Below, piece after piece: positions 11,641 to 24,251 of a stretch of DNA of 64,000 bases. Both the position numbers and the translations under genes were made by a program. Numbering within the stretch: the first letter of the stretch is position 1; each line of letters opens with the position of its first letter. The stretch is from Verticillium longisporum (taxonomy: Eukaryota; Ascomycota; Sordariomycetes; Glomerellales; Plectosphaerellaceae), in assembly GCA_019188255.1 (NCBI GenBank), contig JAETXT010000010.1, positions 248,001-312,000 of the forward strand. Reading direction: 5' to 3'. The notes beneath the pieces are model-generated. The model saw only the letters and a list, made by a program, of their open reading frames with translations. It was not told the DNA's origin and searched no databases.

Positions 11641-14600
11641 ACCTTGGCGGGCTTTCGTGCGCTGCTGATGTGATGCTGCAGCCATCATGTGGCTATCGCT
11701 CATGGCTGTTCAGGATGAACCTGACTTGATATCGAAAAGGCCACAGTGCCAGGCTTGGCTTTGGGCCAGGAACGGTCGGTGCTGTCCCTCTGCTCCAGTG
11801 ATAGAAGATTTGGAGCTGTCACTGGCGATAGGCCTCGATGCCCGCCGGAGTGCCTGAGCGATCAACGATCCGACCCTATTGCTCAACGCTTCCCCCATCG
11901 ATCGAGTGGTCAACCCTCGTCATGTGGCTGGTCAACAGCATCACCGAAGCTGGCAAAGGGAAGCAAATGGCGGCGCTTGCTGACTGATCGAATATGATGA
12001 CATGCTTCGCTTGTCGCAGCTGATTGCATACCAGTTGTGTCGCACCCTGACGTGCAACCTGCTTCATGTACTTGTACTCGGCCTGGTGTCTTTGTTCCTT
12101 TTCTCCGTCTTCTCCCGACTTTCAACTGTTGCAGTCTAATGGCCTGTTGGCAGCAATAACAAACCGCCACGTACAATGTCATTATGAACGTTGACTGCAA
12201 GCGTCGGTTGCTGAATCACCGCCTCGTTACAGCGACGACTCGTATCCAGCGTCGATGGCCCAGAGCTACCCTCTATCCAAGAAACAGGTACTGCTTTTTT
12301 TTTTTGGCGCGTATTCCATCGGCTTTGCACAGGAACTGGTAAGTTCTTCCCTTCATGCTACCCTGCCCTGACTGCTCTGCCTGCCTGGGCTTCACTTCCA
12401 GGACAAGGAGGGGCCGGGCCTGTAGTGTGTGGGTCAAGCGTCCGTTCGCGACACCCTTCCTCATCTGCCATGTCCACTTGGTACCTGCATGGCTGCAACT
12501 GGTACTTGTACTGTTGCTGGCGCTGGTGGTAGGACCAAGTGAGCTTGTGTCTCTCTCACCATGCTTCCACGTCGGTGTGTAGGATTCACCAGATCAACAT
12601 CAGACTCTCATACTCGACGGTGCGGCTTTGCAAGCTGGAGGGCGATCAAAATGCAGTATTGACGTATTTTTCCGCCCTCTGCAGGGCACCACGTGCGGGA
12701 TCGCGCGGGCCTGGACAGCGTAGAGATCGTTCTCCTTCATAACAGTCCGCTGACGATTCCCTGTGGTGCCTGTAGCGAGGATCCATCCCAGACCCACGTA
12801 ACGTCGAACACAAGCTCTGTGACATCCGAGCGAGCGTAGACAGAACGCTAGCTTGCCATGACTGCAACATTTGTCTTCTCCCTTCGCAAGCTGTCGCCAT
12901 CGGCCTCCTTATCATCACCATCACGATGGCCCGCCACACCTCAAACGGCTGTTGACCAGCCATCGATTGACAGGCAAGGCAGGCTCTGAGCAACCTCGCC
13001 AAATCGAGTCTGGCCTCGACGACGGCGCACGCACCAACAACACTTTGGCTGTCTTCTTCGACATTCCTTTTCGCCCTGGGCGGGGATCTATGGGTCCTCT
13101 GAACTGATCCAGTGCGGGAGCTACCCCGTTAGCCTACAATGGTGAGAGCCAGCAGCCCAGCCAGGACTCGCGCTTTGTACATGTATCACCCACCGCAGCC
13201 ACTCCTATACGTACATGTACCTTCGGGTTCACTGCACTTGGCACAAACGAGGCCTGGGCTGGCCTAGCCTGGGCGCTGTACGGATGGCCCGGGTTTTGGC
13301 GATTGGGTTTGTCGTTGAGGATGGCAAGGGCATCGCTCGACATCATAACCTGTTTGGCGGTGAGGTCAGTGACCAAAGGTTTCGACCTGCACACCGACAT
13401 TGACAGGCAGCAGGTAGGCAAATGCGTCGTGGCGTTAGAAGCAGGATCGGCGCCCGAATCAGCAGGCGATCTCATACTTATTTCCTACGCTCTGCCATTC
13501 ACGATCGCAGCCAAGACACGAACTACACCCCTGGCATTCATCACTGATGCCCAGGGACCAACCCCGTCACCGCAGCGCACGGTTCATGGCCATCCTGGTA
13601 GTCCATGCTGGCACTCCAAGTTCTCTCCTCGCCGCTCTCGATCATCTTGAGGGGCTGCCAGAAGTAACGATAGATCGTTTCTCTTGCGGGTTGCGGGCCA
13701 GTGCCATCTACAAATGCAGAAGATCTCTGTTGTACAACATGTGTGTTGGAGGCAGTGATTATGAGCCATTCGGCAGCCAGCCGTTTGACATGCTTCGGTC
13801 GAGTCTGATCGCCAATACACATCCGTCGCCCCCAAGCTGCAAGGGGGTGGGAAGACCAGGGGTCCACCAATCAGCAGGGGGGCCTTGGCTTGTCGGGTTA
13901 GAGAAGACAAGGGCCCGCTATCTCATGGGGTGGTGTTTTGCCTCGGGCTGGCCTTGAAGAGCTGCATCGTTGTCATTCTGGCGATGTCCATGAATGCCAG
14001 GCTCTTGCCATGTCAGAATTGCCCGCAGACAAGACAGTCGGGAGTGATCCGTTCTTTCGGTTCTTTAACACGATGCAATCGTTCAATCATCAATAGGGTC
14101 TGGCCATCCGGAGGCATAACATGCAGAATGTCGCAATGATCATTGGTCAGTCTGGAATGGCTGTCTTCCAGTTACAGATTAGAGACTGAAGCAACATGGG
14201 CAGGTCAGTGCCAGGTCTTGCGCGGCTTGACTCCACGGCAGTGGCAGCATCCCCAATGCGAGGTTTCGAGGATATTACATGTCTACGCAAGACCAACCCA
14301 TCGGCCTGGTAGCTTGACGATAATCGCGTGTTTGTCAGTCCGTCGAGAGCGTGACAAACTCTATTTGGCAGCCCACCAAGAAGAACTCGACCACTCCCGG
14401 ACATGCCGCCGCAGGGCACTTGACCGTGTCTCATCGGCCATGCTCAAATGTACCAGGCACAGCTGCACTTCTTCCCTCCCATCTTTGTGTGTGGGCTTGA
14501 CTCGGGGCTGCTCTCCTCTCGCATGCTGCGTATGACGGTTGTTGTGTTTTCCCAACCGTCTGCTTGTCGTTGCCATGTCTGCCAAGGAGGGCTCGGTAAA

Positions 14601-15063
14601 GGGTCAGGAATGTAGTCTTGATTGCCATGCGTAGCGTCCCCACGAGAAATTTTGTTTCTCTCGAAGGGGCGGAGAGAGGGGTGCAAGGGAAACGAATGCA
14701 ATTCCAATTGTTCAAAGAGGGGAGCTGGAGCAGCTGGGGACACCCCTGTCACGGGCGGGAGCTGGGCCTGCGCTGGTCCTTGGTACCACGACAGGGTCGC
14801 CGTCTACGGGATGGACGGCAGCTAGGATAGGAGTTCAGCTTCCGTTGTCGCATCATCAGCTTGGTACGACTGGCCATGACAGAGCCACACTGTACATACA
14901 TGGTACATGTACATGTAAGCGTGGGTGGGTATGAGTGTCCGAATCTTTGGCCTACGATTCTTCCTTTTCTAGTCGCACAGATGGCCAAGGCATCATTGAT
15001 GGGGCCCAATCGACACATGCCTTTTCCGCCGGACAACCTCATCTCTGGACACACATTGATGAT

Positions 15064-15104
15064 GGTCGGTCGGTCTGTCAGTCGGTCTGTCAGTCGGTCG
15101 GGCA
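15064..15104. repeat. GTCGGTCTGTCA-type tandem repeat
   Basis: GTCGGT and CTGTCA units alternate for about 40 bp in the gene-poor region. Confidence 0.8.
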
Positions 15105-18100
15105 GTATGCTCTTCGTCGCATACCCTCTGCCACCGACCGCATGAATTGGATGAGGCGCGGGCCAGGCAATGGGCTAACCGTGCGCGCGGCCGCGTAGAC
15201 TGAAAGAGTGCAACAAAAAGAAGAAGCAAATCAGGGAGACAGGAGCGCAGCAAGTCCTGGCAAGGAAGCGGTGGTGGTGGGATTGGGTGGGCGAAGGGGG
15301 ACTGGTGACGCCACGCACACGCCGGCCTCGCCCCAAAATGGAGCAAGTCTTACCTCGATCAAGGCTGGGTTCGTCGTTGGCGTCTCGCTGGCCCAGACGG
15401 TGGAGGAGGAAGCGCGGTGTGACGGGCGTGTTCTGCGCCGCAGCGAGACGCAGGGAGGCGAGGAAGAGGGCAAGGATGGTATTGACTACCGTACCTGCCT
15501 ACCTACTGTACCAGACGGCACTGCTCTTGCGCAGACTTTGAAAAGGTAGGTTTGTTGCGCACTTTCTCGACGTTGCCTCGGCATGTACATGGTAGTTTTA
15601 TTTCATCCTATCTGGGTCCTTCGGTCGTATTGGCTTTTACAGATTTGCAAGCCGCGCGGGGACAATTCTAAGTTGTCATTAGTTGGTGACGGAAGGTACC
15701 CTGTTGCTCCCTCTCTCTCCCTTTCTCTCGAAATGGGAAGGTTGAGCGACGAGGGTGACATGGCGCGGCGGCCTTGAGCTTGAGGGGGAACGGGGGTGGG
15801 GGTGCAGGGTGGTTGAGATGTGGTGGAGTGTGGCTTTATCTCTCACCGGCACCCAATGCAAGGCAAGGCCAAGGCCCTCTTCAGCTGCAGGAACCTGTGT
15901 GTGCGCGCGCTTGGTTGAAAGGGTCGATCTGACGTGAAGTGGCGCGGTGTGGCTGATGAGCCGGGCACTGTTGGACCCCTGGGATCTGCGTCCGGGGTGC
16001 TTGGCAGCCTTCTTTTCCCCTTCCCCCTTCCCTTTCCCCTCCTCCCGGGCTGCCGGAGTGTCAAGGACGCCACGCCAGCTTTTGGTGGCAATCGATGACC
16101 GTTTGGTCGCTGGCGACTAGGTTTCTACCTACCTAAAAGGTACCTTAAAGCTAAGGTAAAGGTACCTATGGTAACCGACAAAGCAAACAACTTCCCCACA
16201 CCCAGAGCTGAACCCCTTGGCCGTTTGCGGTTTACTTTATACAGAGGGCCAGCTGCTGAAGCATTCTGCTCTTTGAAGATGTGTTTTTTTTTTCCTGCGG
16301 TGGGGGAGGAGAACACTCCCAACCCAGGCGAAGACACCATCTTCCAACTTTTGACATGAGGGGTTTTGGGTTGGCCTGGTTGAATTGGGGTCCGGTTGGA
16401 TTCAAAAAAGGGACGGTATTCTTTTTCTTCATCCCCCCTCCTACGCTAGTTGCTGTCGTGATGGTGCCTTGGGCGCGTGACCTCTTGGTGCGGTCATGTC
16501 AGGATTTCCGCTGAGGGATGGCGTGATAAGGAGGCGATGTGGAATGGCCTCTCGTACGACAGTCCCTCCAAGGGCCCCGAGGAAAGAGAAAGGTGCACAG
16601 AATGTCGATGGATGGAAGGCTTCTTTTTTTTTTCTCCGCCACTTTTGACTTTTTCTCGCGGTCAAGGCGTCCGCGATCGGGGTTGTCACTACCATGCACC
16701 TCGAAGCGTGCCCAGTCAAGTGACGCTGATGCTCCCTTCTGTCGACACCATTTGCTTTTGGTGCTTTGGGGTGGAGGGGGATGCTGCGTCGCATGTGGGC
16801 GCATCGCAGCATTGCAATCACGAGGGCTGCAATGCGTTCTTGCTGCTCCTTCAGGTAGTATTTTCAGGGCGTTGGTTCATGTCGTCGTCCACCTGGTGGA
16901 ACTACCCAGTAGCCTGCCATTGAGGAGCAGAGGAGTCCCACCCCCCCTGAGCGAGCGCTAGGGTCGATCAATAGTGAGATGATCACCAAAACACATATGA
17001 GCATAAATTATGGGCAAGGTCGGCCAGGGCATGATGGCCGCTGAACAAGCCTCCTGGGAATGTCTCATGCATTCTCAGACTGTTTGGTGGACGACGAGGC
17101 ACGCCATGGCGAAACATCTACAGCAAGCCCATGATGAGGTATTTGAAATGGTCTTTTGGGGGGAACCGTGCATCCACGCAGGCATAGGAGTGATTGAGGC
17201 TTTCTCAAACCCGGCAGTGGCTGCCGCGCGCTTCTGCAGGTCGTTACCCTTGCGCATTGGAGGGATGTACCTGTTTCTTGCGCTTTGAACAACACATTAC
17301 ACGGCCTCGATGTCCAGGGGTCATCTGCATGGATAGTCATGGTGAAGAATATACCATGTATCTGGTGTGCGCTGAGACTTCGCATCACTATATGCGATTT
17401 ATCTTGACTCCATAGATTTGCCCGTGGACGTGCTTCCCGCAGAGGCTGCTCGCGAATGACCCTGTCGTCCGCGTTCTTATCTCGTCATTCCTGGTCAAGG
17501 TAGCATGGCCTGATCTGCCCTATCCGCGATGGTGGCGGGAACAAAGGCTAAGCGGCTCACGGGCTCATCGAGAATTCTTACCGTCGTGGGCCTGTATCAA
17601 GTCCGTGATTCCGAGAGCACCGCATGCTTGAGTGCGGTCTGTGACCTATCGTGACATCTCGTGGTGGTGCTCGCCGCCATGTGACGTTGATTCGCTTCGG
17701 GGAATGGGACCAGTGTGACACTGTGAGTCTTCCGTTACATACCTGGCCACCGACTTGTCTTCGTGGAAGAGGTGTCTGATATCTTGAGGTGATTGCACCT
17801 CGTCCAAGACATGCGTTGGGGACTTTGAAGTCTGTTTGCGCTGGTGGATATGCCTGTAGGACCTCTCATATGAACAAACATTCGAATTCAAGACTAGCAG
17901 TTGCTTTTGGCACCAAGATTGGCCTGCACTTGGGCCACAGAAGTAAAAAGTTCGGCTGACCAGATGATGGCATATACGTAGCACAGCTGACGCACATGGC
18001 TTGTCTCGACGGGAGGCTCGATTGGAAGAGCTTGGTGTCACCATGCCGTGCTACCCCAATGGCCACAGAAATAGACCGATGCATGATTCCAAGGCAGAAT

Positions 18101-18347
18101 TTCTTTCCAACATGAAGAATGTCTTTCTAGAAGGGGCGCCCGGAGTACGCGTCGCTGAGCTATCCAATCCATCATCTGGAGTCACGCGCAGATGCCTACA
18201 ACCCGCCATGTCTTGGGTGCGCTACAACGACCCAACCGCAGTTGACTGATAACGATAAGCTTGCATGTTGACTTCCCCTCGTGATCACCACAGAACATCC
18301 ATGGCCGTCGCATCTCCGTTGCCCTCTGCCATCTTCGATCCACGCCA

Positions 18348-20028
18348 ATGCTGTCAGGACGTCTCGTTTCTTGCAGCAACAACGCATTCAAAGCTCTAGC
18401 ATTATCAGTCCCGCGACCGACAACACCCATCAAAGCCCGCGCCCGGTTTTCGACCTCAGCTGTCATCATGGCCCCCGATAAGACTGCCCTCGACTTCATT
18501 GACTTTGTCAACGCCTCTCCCACCCGTGAGTCTACCTGGACAAGCGTGTCTGTCTGCCCTCCGTCTCTCTGATGCCTGAAGTACAGCCTACCATGCCTGC
18601 GCCAACGCCGCTGCCCGCCTGGAGAAGGCCGGCTTCAGCAAGATCAAGGAGCGAGACTCTTGGGCGTCGACCCTCCGACCCGGCGGTAAATACTACCTGA
18701 CCCGCAACGGCTCCTCGATCGTCGCCTTTGCGATTGGCAAGAAATGGCGTCCCGGCAACCCCGTCGGCATGATCGGCGCGCATACCGACTCTCCCTGCCT
18801 CCGCATCAAGCCTGTTTCGAAGAAGGGCAACAACGGCTTCCTCCAGGTCGGCGTCGAGACGTACGGCGGAGGCATCTGGCACAGCTGGTTCGACCGCGAT
18901 CTTAGCATTGCTGGCCGGGTGCTTGTCAAGGACTCCACCGGCACCTTCACCCAGAAGCTCATCAAAGTCGACAAGCCCCTCCTGCGTATCCCGACACTGG
19001 CTATCCACCTTGACCGGAGCTCGAGCTTCGACCCCAACAAGGAGGTCGAGCTGTTCCCCATTGCCGGCCTGGCGTCGGCAGAGCTGAACAAGAGCGCTTC
19101 GGAGACACAGGTGGAGGGCAACGAAGAGACGGAAGAGGACTTCAAGCCCCTCCGGGACCTGACGGAGCGGCACCACCCGCACATTATCGACGTCATCGCC
19201 TCGCACGCCGAGGTCGACGTCTCCAACGTGGTGGATTTCGAGCTTGTGCTCTACGACACGCAGCCCGCTTGCCTCGGCGGGCTCAACGACGAGTTTGTCT
19301 TCTCCCCGCGTCTCGACAACCTCGGCATGACGTACTGCTCCATCATGGGCCTCATCACGTCGCTCCGCGACTCGGCCGCGCTCGACGAGGACCACACCAT
19401 CCGGCTGGTGACCTGCTTCGACCACGAGGAGATCGGCTCGACGTCTGCGCAGGGCGCCAACTCGAACCTCCTGCCGGCCATCCTCCGACGGCTGTCGGTG
19501 CTCCCCGCGGGCCGCAGCGACACGGCGTCGGGCGCGTCCTACGACTCGGTCAACGACGCCCTGCCGCACCTCGAGGAGAGCATCCAGTCGACGGCCTACG
19601 AGCAGACGCTCAGCCGGTCGTTCCTCGTGTCGGCGGACATGGCGCACTCGGTGCACCCCAACTACGCGGGCAAGTACGAGGCGTCGCACCAGCCGGCCAT
19701 GAACGGCGGCACCGTCATCAAGATCAACGCCAACCAGCGGTACGCGACCAACTCGCCGGGCATCGTGCTGCTGCAGGAGAGCGCGCGCCACGCCGGCGTG
19801 CCGCTGCAGCTGTTTGTCGTGCGCAACGACTCGCCCTGCGGCAGCACCATTGGCCCCATGCTCAGCGCCAAGCTCGGCGTCCGCACCCTCGACCTGGGCA
19901 GCCCGCAGCTCAGCATGCACTCGATCCGGGAGACGGGCGGCAGCAAGGACGTCGAGTTTGCCGTGAGGCTGTTTGAGAGCTTCTACGAGCGGTACGGCGA
20001 GCTCGAGGAGAAGATTCTGGTGGATTAG
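18348..20028 (+). CDS. APE4: M18-family aspartyl aminopeptidase (DNPEP/Ape4-like)
   Basis: Two exons (18348-18525, 18587-20028) with a 61-nt phase-1 intron; 539 aa from the first ATG, 499 aa from a second in-frame ATG at 18468. The zinc and catalytic motifs of the M18 family are all present: GAHTDSPCLRIKP, the RLDN segment, CFDHEEIGS, MAHSVHPN and SMHSIRE. The 499-aa form matches the usual length of about 490 aa. The extra 40 residues are basic, rich in Ser/Thr and end in an RARFSTSA stretch that resembles a mitochondrial presequence with an R-3 cleavage site, so two start sites could serve two compartments (inference). The family removes N-terminal Asp or Glu from peptides; yeast Ape4 is cytosolic and can be taken to the vacuole. 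The intron joins ASPT to PYHACANAA, as conserved in the family. A 462-codon open frame on the opposite strand is a codon-bias shadow. Confidence 0.93.
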
Positions 20029-20845
20029 GGGGCGGGGGCGAGGGCGATGGCGATGGCAACGACGCGGCGTCTGGGCGAGTGAATGGAGTGGTGGCGTCGG
20101 GTCTTGAGAGCGAGGTGAATTGAATCAACATGGCATCATTTGTCCATTCTTCGTGCTGCCTTGTGCTCGTGCTCTGCAAAGCTTGTGGGTTCGAACATGG
20201 CCTCGGCTTGCGAAACCCTTTTCCCCTCCTGGCAGGATCAAGCGGCCAAGGGACGTACATTCTCCGCGCTTGCCTTTTGCATGGAAGACTCAGAATGCAG
20301 GGCTGCACCTTTTGAATAAGTACCTTACCTTGACAAGGTAGTTGTAGGAGCTGCCTTTAAGGCTCTCTTCTTCACCCCTCTTCCATCAACGCCGCTGAGG
20401 GTAGAAATACCTTGGGCTGCCCCAGATTCGAGTCGGCTTTCTTTCCTCCACCAACTCGTACATCTCGATCACCTCGACCTCGACCTCGACCTCGACCGAG
20501 CTCACTGATGGTTCGATTTGACAGCCCTTTCCCGTCGCTCACTTTGAGACCACCGTGTCTCTATACACACTCCCTACATATTTCAGAGTTTACCAGCGCC
20601 ATTACCACAACCTGGTCCTACGAAGAAGCCAATGTCACCGAGAGATACGGAGAAGCAGCCAAACTATACCATTTATACATTCATTCGAGAAACGACCTAG
20701 ATTTGTCATGTGCTCGCAAGCTCCTGCCTAGATTCATATCACGCTTCGAGGAGCTCCCATCCTGCGGTTCTGTCTATTTTTTTCCTTCAACACAATCGCT
20801 GGACTCGTTCGTCCGCAAACTTCAGCAAGGGCACACCCAGGCAGC
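20029..20845 (+). other. Intergenic and probable 5' UTR of the Cys/His-rich gene
   Basis: CT-rich, with a short CTCGACCTCGACCTCGAC-type repeat near 20470-20500. An open frame from 20412 runs through it but has no family similarity and overlaps the next gene in another frame, so it is not called. Confidence 0.5.
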
Positions 20846-21429
20846 ATGTGCCAGACGGTCTACTACAGCTACAGCTGCGGCCACCTCGAGTGCGTCGTCT
20901 ACCGCTGCCGCCGCATCCCCGCCCACCCGTCGAGGTGGGAGCTCTACGACTGCGTCACGCGCGCGGCGGCCGACGGGTCCTGGAGGACGAGCCTGCGCGA
21001 GCCGTGCCACGACTGCGTCGAGGCGGAGCGCCTGCGTCGGTGGACGCTGCAGCGCGGGGGCGGGCGGCGCCTTGGAACCTCGCCGGGCGGAGCATGAGCA
21101 ACGGCACGCGCATCAGCCAGTCGGCGTCTGCGCCGAACGTCGGCGAGGTGCAGAATCAGCAGTGGCGGCAGCAGCAGCAGCAGCAGCAGCAGCAGAATCA
21201 ACAGTGGCAGCAACAGCAGCAGCAGCAAGTTGCTTCGCAGCAGCGGCTCGTGCGGCACGTTCAGGGGAGCCGTGACGGTTCGGCGAGCAGCTCCTCTAGC
21301 ATGGGCTGGGACGGCCGGGTGATCAGGCCGCTTGACTCGAATTACCTGGGCAACATTGGGCGCATCACGTTGGACGGTGTCCACTGGGAGGACGTGACGC
21401 CGGCGGAGATCTTTGAGGCGAGATTTTGA
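20846..21429 (+). CDS. Small Cys/His-rich protein with polyQ stretch, function unknown
   Basis: The N-terminal half starts at 20846 with MCQTVYYSYSCGHLECVVYR, a Cys/His pattern (C2, C11, H13, C16, C21 and later Cys pairs) that could bind a metal. The C-terminal half, in a different frame and ending at 21429, is Gln-rich (two Q runs) and finishes with an ITLDGVHWEDV... segment. Codon choice favours both halves. They can be joined by a 53-nt phase-2 intron (21040-21092), giving 176 aa, but its GTGGAC donor is poor; a one-base error in the G5 run at 21056-21060 would also restore frame. I do not recognise a named family, though many Sordariomycetes carry short YSCGH-containing proteins. Located between the aminopeptidase and SEC12, same strand, with no evidence of a shared job. 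Confidence 0.55.
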
Positions 21430-22319
21430 TGCGTGCTCGGTTTGCTGGCGGACAGATGGGGTAGGCTGGTGACGGGGTGCTGGAAGATGGGAGGCGCAAC
21501 ATCTGGGATATTGGACGATAGGGTCGTCGGTGCGGGGAGATAATATCGGGTGGTCGCTCAGCCCAGGAAGGCGGGAGGCGGAAAGGGTGGCCAGGAACTA
21601 TAGAAAATACTCGAAAATCCAATCTGCTCACCAATCTTGACACCAATCTTGAGGTACCTCACCTACCACCTGCCCACGCCTGACAGACTGCAAGTCCAAC
21701 CATGACGGAGTCCCCGGATGGAAGGAGCCCTGGCGCCGCGGCTGCACCTGACAGAAAAGGCCCGGCGCCGGCGCTGAGTGCAGGTGCAAGTGAGCGCACG
21801 CAGAAGGCCCGGTCGAGAAGTCGATATGCAGTGGAAAAAGCTGGGGCTCGGCGGACCCAAGCGACCGGTTGGAGAAAAGTTGGGGAAAGCTCGACCCATG
21901 CGGGCCATGCACGATGCCACGTTTGGTCTAGCGCCATCAATCGGGCCGGACCAGGATGGAGGGGCTAGGCAGGAACGGATCTGGCGTGAAAAACGGAAGG
22001 AAGGTCTGTCCTTTGCGACTTCCCCAGAGGCCGAGGATCCTCAAGACCTTCATCATCGCCACACGCCCGCTCCGCACCTCGCACCTCACACCTCACACCT
22101 CACACCTCACACTTCGCACCTCACACCTCACACCGCACCTCAGCACCCAGCACCACAGCACCTGAGCTCGGCGCCCCTTGTCGACAGCCTGAGAAGAAGA
22201 GGCTCATTCCGTCCCCCTGTGTCTCTGCCGTCCGAAACCCACGATACTACGACGGCAAGTGTCTCGAACCCGCGCCTCTCTTTGCGCAGCCCCCATCACC
22301 ACCACATCGCCAGCCTGCC
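21430..22319 (+). promoter_or_regulatory. Intergenic, promoter and 5' UTR side of SEC12
   Basis: No gene supported. It contains a CACCTCACA minisatellite (22076-22142) about 180 bp before the SEC12 start codon. Open frames on both strands look fortuitous. Confidence 0.45.
22076..22142. repeat. CACCTCACA-type minisatellite
   Basis: About seven imperfect copies of a 7-9-bp unit (CACCTCA / CACCTCACA) in the probable SEC12 leader region. Confidence 0.85.
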
Positions 22320-24251
22320 ATGGCGCCTACTCTGCCTGTCACAAGGCTGGCCCTCGGCTACCCCCCTTTCGCCTGCGACTTTGATCCCCAAGATGCGACC
22401 CGTCTGCTTGTGAGCGGCGGCGGCGGCGCCAACAGGAGTGGTGTTCCCAATAGGATAGTGAGTAAAGGGCCCGCCACTTCCTCCTTGACTTCTGCGCCGC
22501 ATACAGAAATATGCTGACCCTCCACCAAGACAGCCGTTGACGCGCCCTTCGCCGAGAACCCGCGCATCGCCGCCGAAGCCGACCTCAGCCGCGACGAAGA
22601 TGCCGTCAACACCATCGCCATTGGCCAGAAGAAGCCCGGCGCCAGCAATAAGGCCCCCACCTTTGTCTACGCCGGCATCAACTCGAGCACGGCCGAGCTC
22701 GAGAAGGGCAAGAACGAACACTTCCGCGCCTTCTCCCCGGCGCCGTCCAGCAGCAAGTCCGAAAAGACGGCCCACACGGCCGTCCTGAGCGAGGTGTCGC
22801 GGACGGCGCTTTTCCAGCATGGCGAGGGCGACAAGGAGACGTACCAGCGCCTGCTGCGCGTGAGCGCGCCCAACCCACAACGCCCCGGCCAGAAGCAGGT
22901 CGGCGCTGTGGCGACGGGCTTCGCCAAGCGGTCCCAGATTGTCATCTTCGAGGTGACGCCGGGCCAGGCGCCCAAGACAAGGGGCGTGTTGGACATTCCG
23001 CGCGAGGCCACCGACCTTGCCGCCCTCCAGACGGGCGACGACAGCTTCCAGGTGGCATACTGTGACGAGCGCGAAGTATTCATCATCAACGTCACCAAGA
23101 ACGATGTCACGGGCCCCGATCTGGCCTACAGCATGCCCGAGGACGGCACAGGTGTCCAACCCAGCTTCAGGGCTATTCGCTACATCTCCCCCGTCTTCAT
23201 CATGGCGCTGTCAAACCTGCCGCGGAACTCGGGCGTCTGCCTCAACGGCATTCGCCTGCCGTCTGGGGACATTGAGGAGGGCCGTCTGGCCGTGTCGGCA
23301 AAGCTGCCACGCTTCATGACGCGCGCCGCCTCTTTTGCCGTTCGCAACGTCAACACGCCTCCCGGACCCGGTGACCGTCTCGGCAACACCCAGTTCGTCA
23401 TCGCCGTCGCCAGCTTCCAGGCGATATCCCTCTATACCGTCGAGCACCGTTCCGCCGCTCACCTCGACCTGCTGATTGAGCTCGTGCCCGTCATGGCGTT
23501 GAAGGACGTTCACCCCTTGAACATTACTTCGCTCGCTCTCTCTTCTTTTGCGCCGCCCAAGGCTCCGAACCCCACGAACCTCGTCATCAACCTCGCCTCC
23601 GTCTCCCTCAACAATGACGTCGCCATTCACACAATCCCCCTGAAGAAGCTCAAGCAAGAAGGTGCGCCGGCGAAGAAGGCCGGCGGCCCTCCCCGTCCGA
23701 GCCGCTACGCGGTGGCTCTGGCGCCCCCGAGCAAGGCTACGCGACCCCTCATCCTCCTGACCGTCGTTGTTGTTATACTCGCCGCAATCGCTCAGTACGT
23801 GCTCAAGTCTGGCGTCGACCCGTCCGAGTTCTTCCCCAAGGGCACAATGGTCACGCCCCGCGAAGGTGGCGCGCGCGCCGTCGAGGCTGTGCTCCCCGAG
23901 GTGCTGACCCCGGGCGAGTTCCTCGCTCGCCTCGTGCCCGAGGCGACAACGCCCCAGGAGGGCGAGGTGTATGTTGTCCGCGAGGACGCCATCCCTCACG
24001 CGGATCTCGAGCGGGCGCAGGGCAAGGAGAATGTCGCGGTGCCACCGCAAATCAAGGCGGAACTGCACGAAGACACGCTGAAGGGGAAGTCGGCGCAGTC
24101 GTGGGACGAGCTGAGCGCCGAGCAGAAGGCGCTCTGGAAGGCGAGGCTCGAGGACGCGGGTCACTGGGCGGAGCATCTCGGGACGGGCGTCTTCAAGGGC
24201 CTCGTCTTTTCGCAGATTGCGGGTGCCGTCGGCCAGGCTGTCGGTGGATAG
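22320..24251 (+). CDS. SEC12: Sec12-type guanine-nucleotide exchange factor for Sar1
   Basis: Exons 22320-22457 and 22530-24251 joined by a 72-nt phase-0 intron (GTGAGT donor, GCTGAC branch); 619 aa. The N-terminus carries the family's first WD blade with a Gly-rich loop (SGGGGANRSGVPNRI, residues 32-46), the position of the potassium-binding loop needed for activity on Sar1. A cytosolic WD40 propeller fills about residues 1-430, a single hydrophobic span (LILLTVVVVILAAIAQYVL) lies near 452-471, and a luminal tail of about 148 aa follows. This single-span topology, with the propeller in the cytosol, is that of Sec12. It starts COPII coat assembly on the endoplasmic reticulum by loading Sar1 with GTP. 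The luminal tail is longer than in minimal forms and rich in charged residues. Its stop lies 213 bp from that of the convergent aldehyde dehydrogenase. Confidence 0.9.

Larger units (their letters stand above)
7549..18347. other. Long gene-poor region between MED15 and the aminopeptidase gene
   Basis: Nearly 11 kb in which no open frame resembles a known family, shows convincing splice-joined coding sequence or exceeds about 215 aa. The MED15 promoter and 5' UTR should occupy the first one to two kb. The rest holds microsatellites, a TACATGTA-type motif recurring near 9380, 13180 and 14890, and clusters of palindromic GGTACC motifs near 9740, 10650, 11110 and 16130. No tRNA- or rRNA-like sequence was seen. 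Non-coding transcripts cannot be excluded by reading alone. Confidence 0.55.

Noticed and set aside
15064..15104. Regularly repeated units resembling a CRISPR array
   Set aside because: A simple tandem microsatellite without spacers, in a eukaryotic context.
18532..19920. 462-codon open frame antisense to the aminopeptidase
   Set aside because: A mirror of strong codon bias in the true gene (many Val/Arg/Gly/Glu codons); all conserved motifs are on the plus strand.
20412..21275. 287-codon frame overlapping the Cys/His gene
   Set aside because: It runs from untranslated-looking CT-rich DNA into the alternative frame of the real gene, ending in low-complexity Ala/Arg.
23211..24176. 321-codon frame antisense to SEC12
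   Set aside because: Shadow of the SEC12 coding strand.
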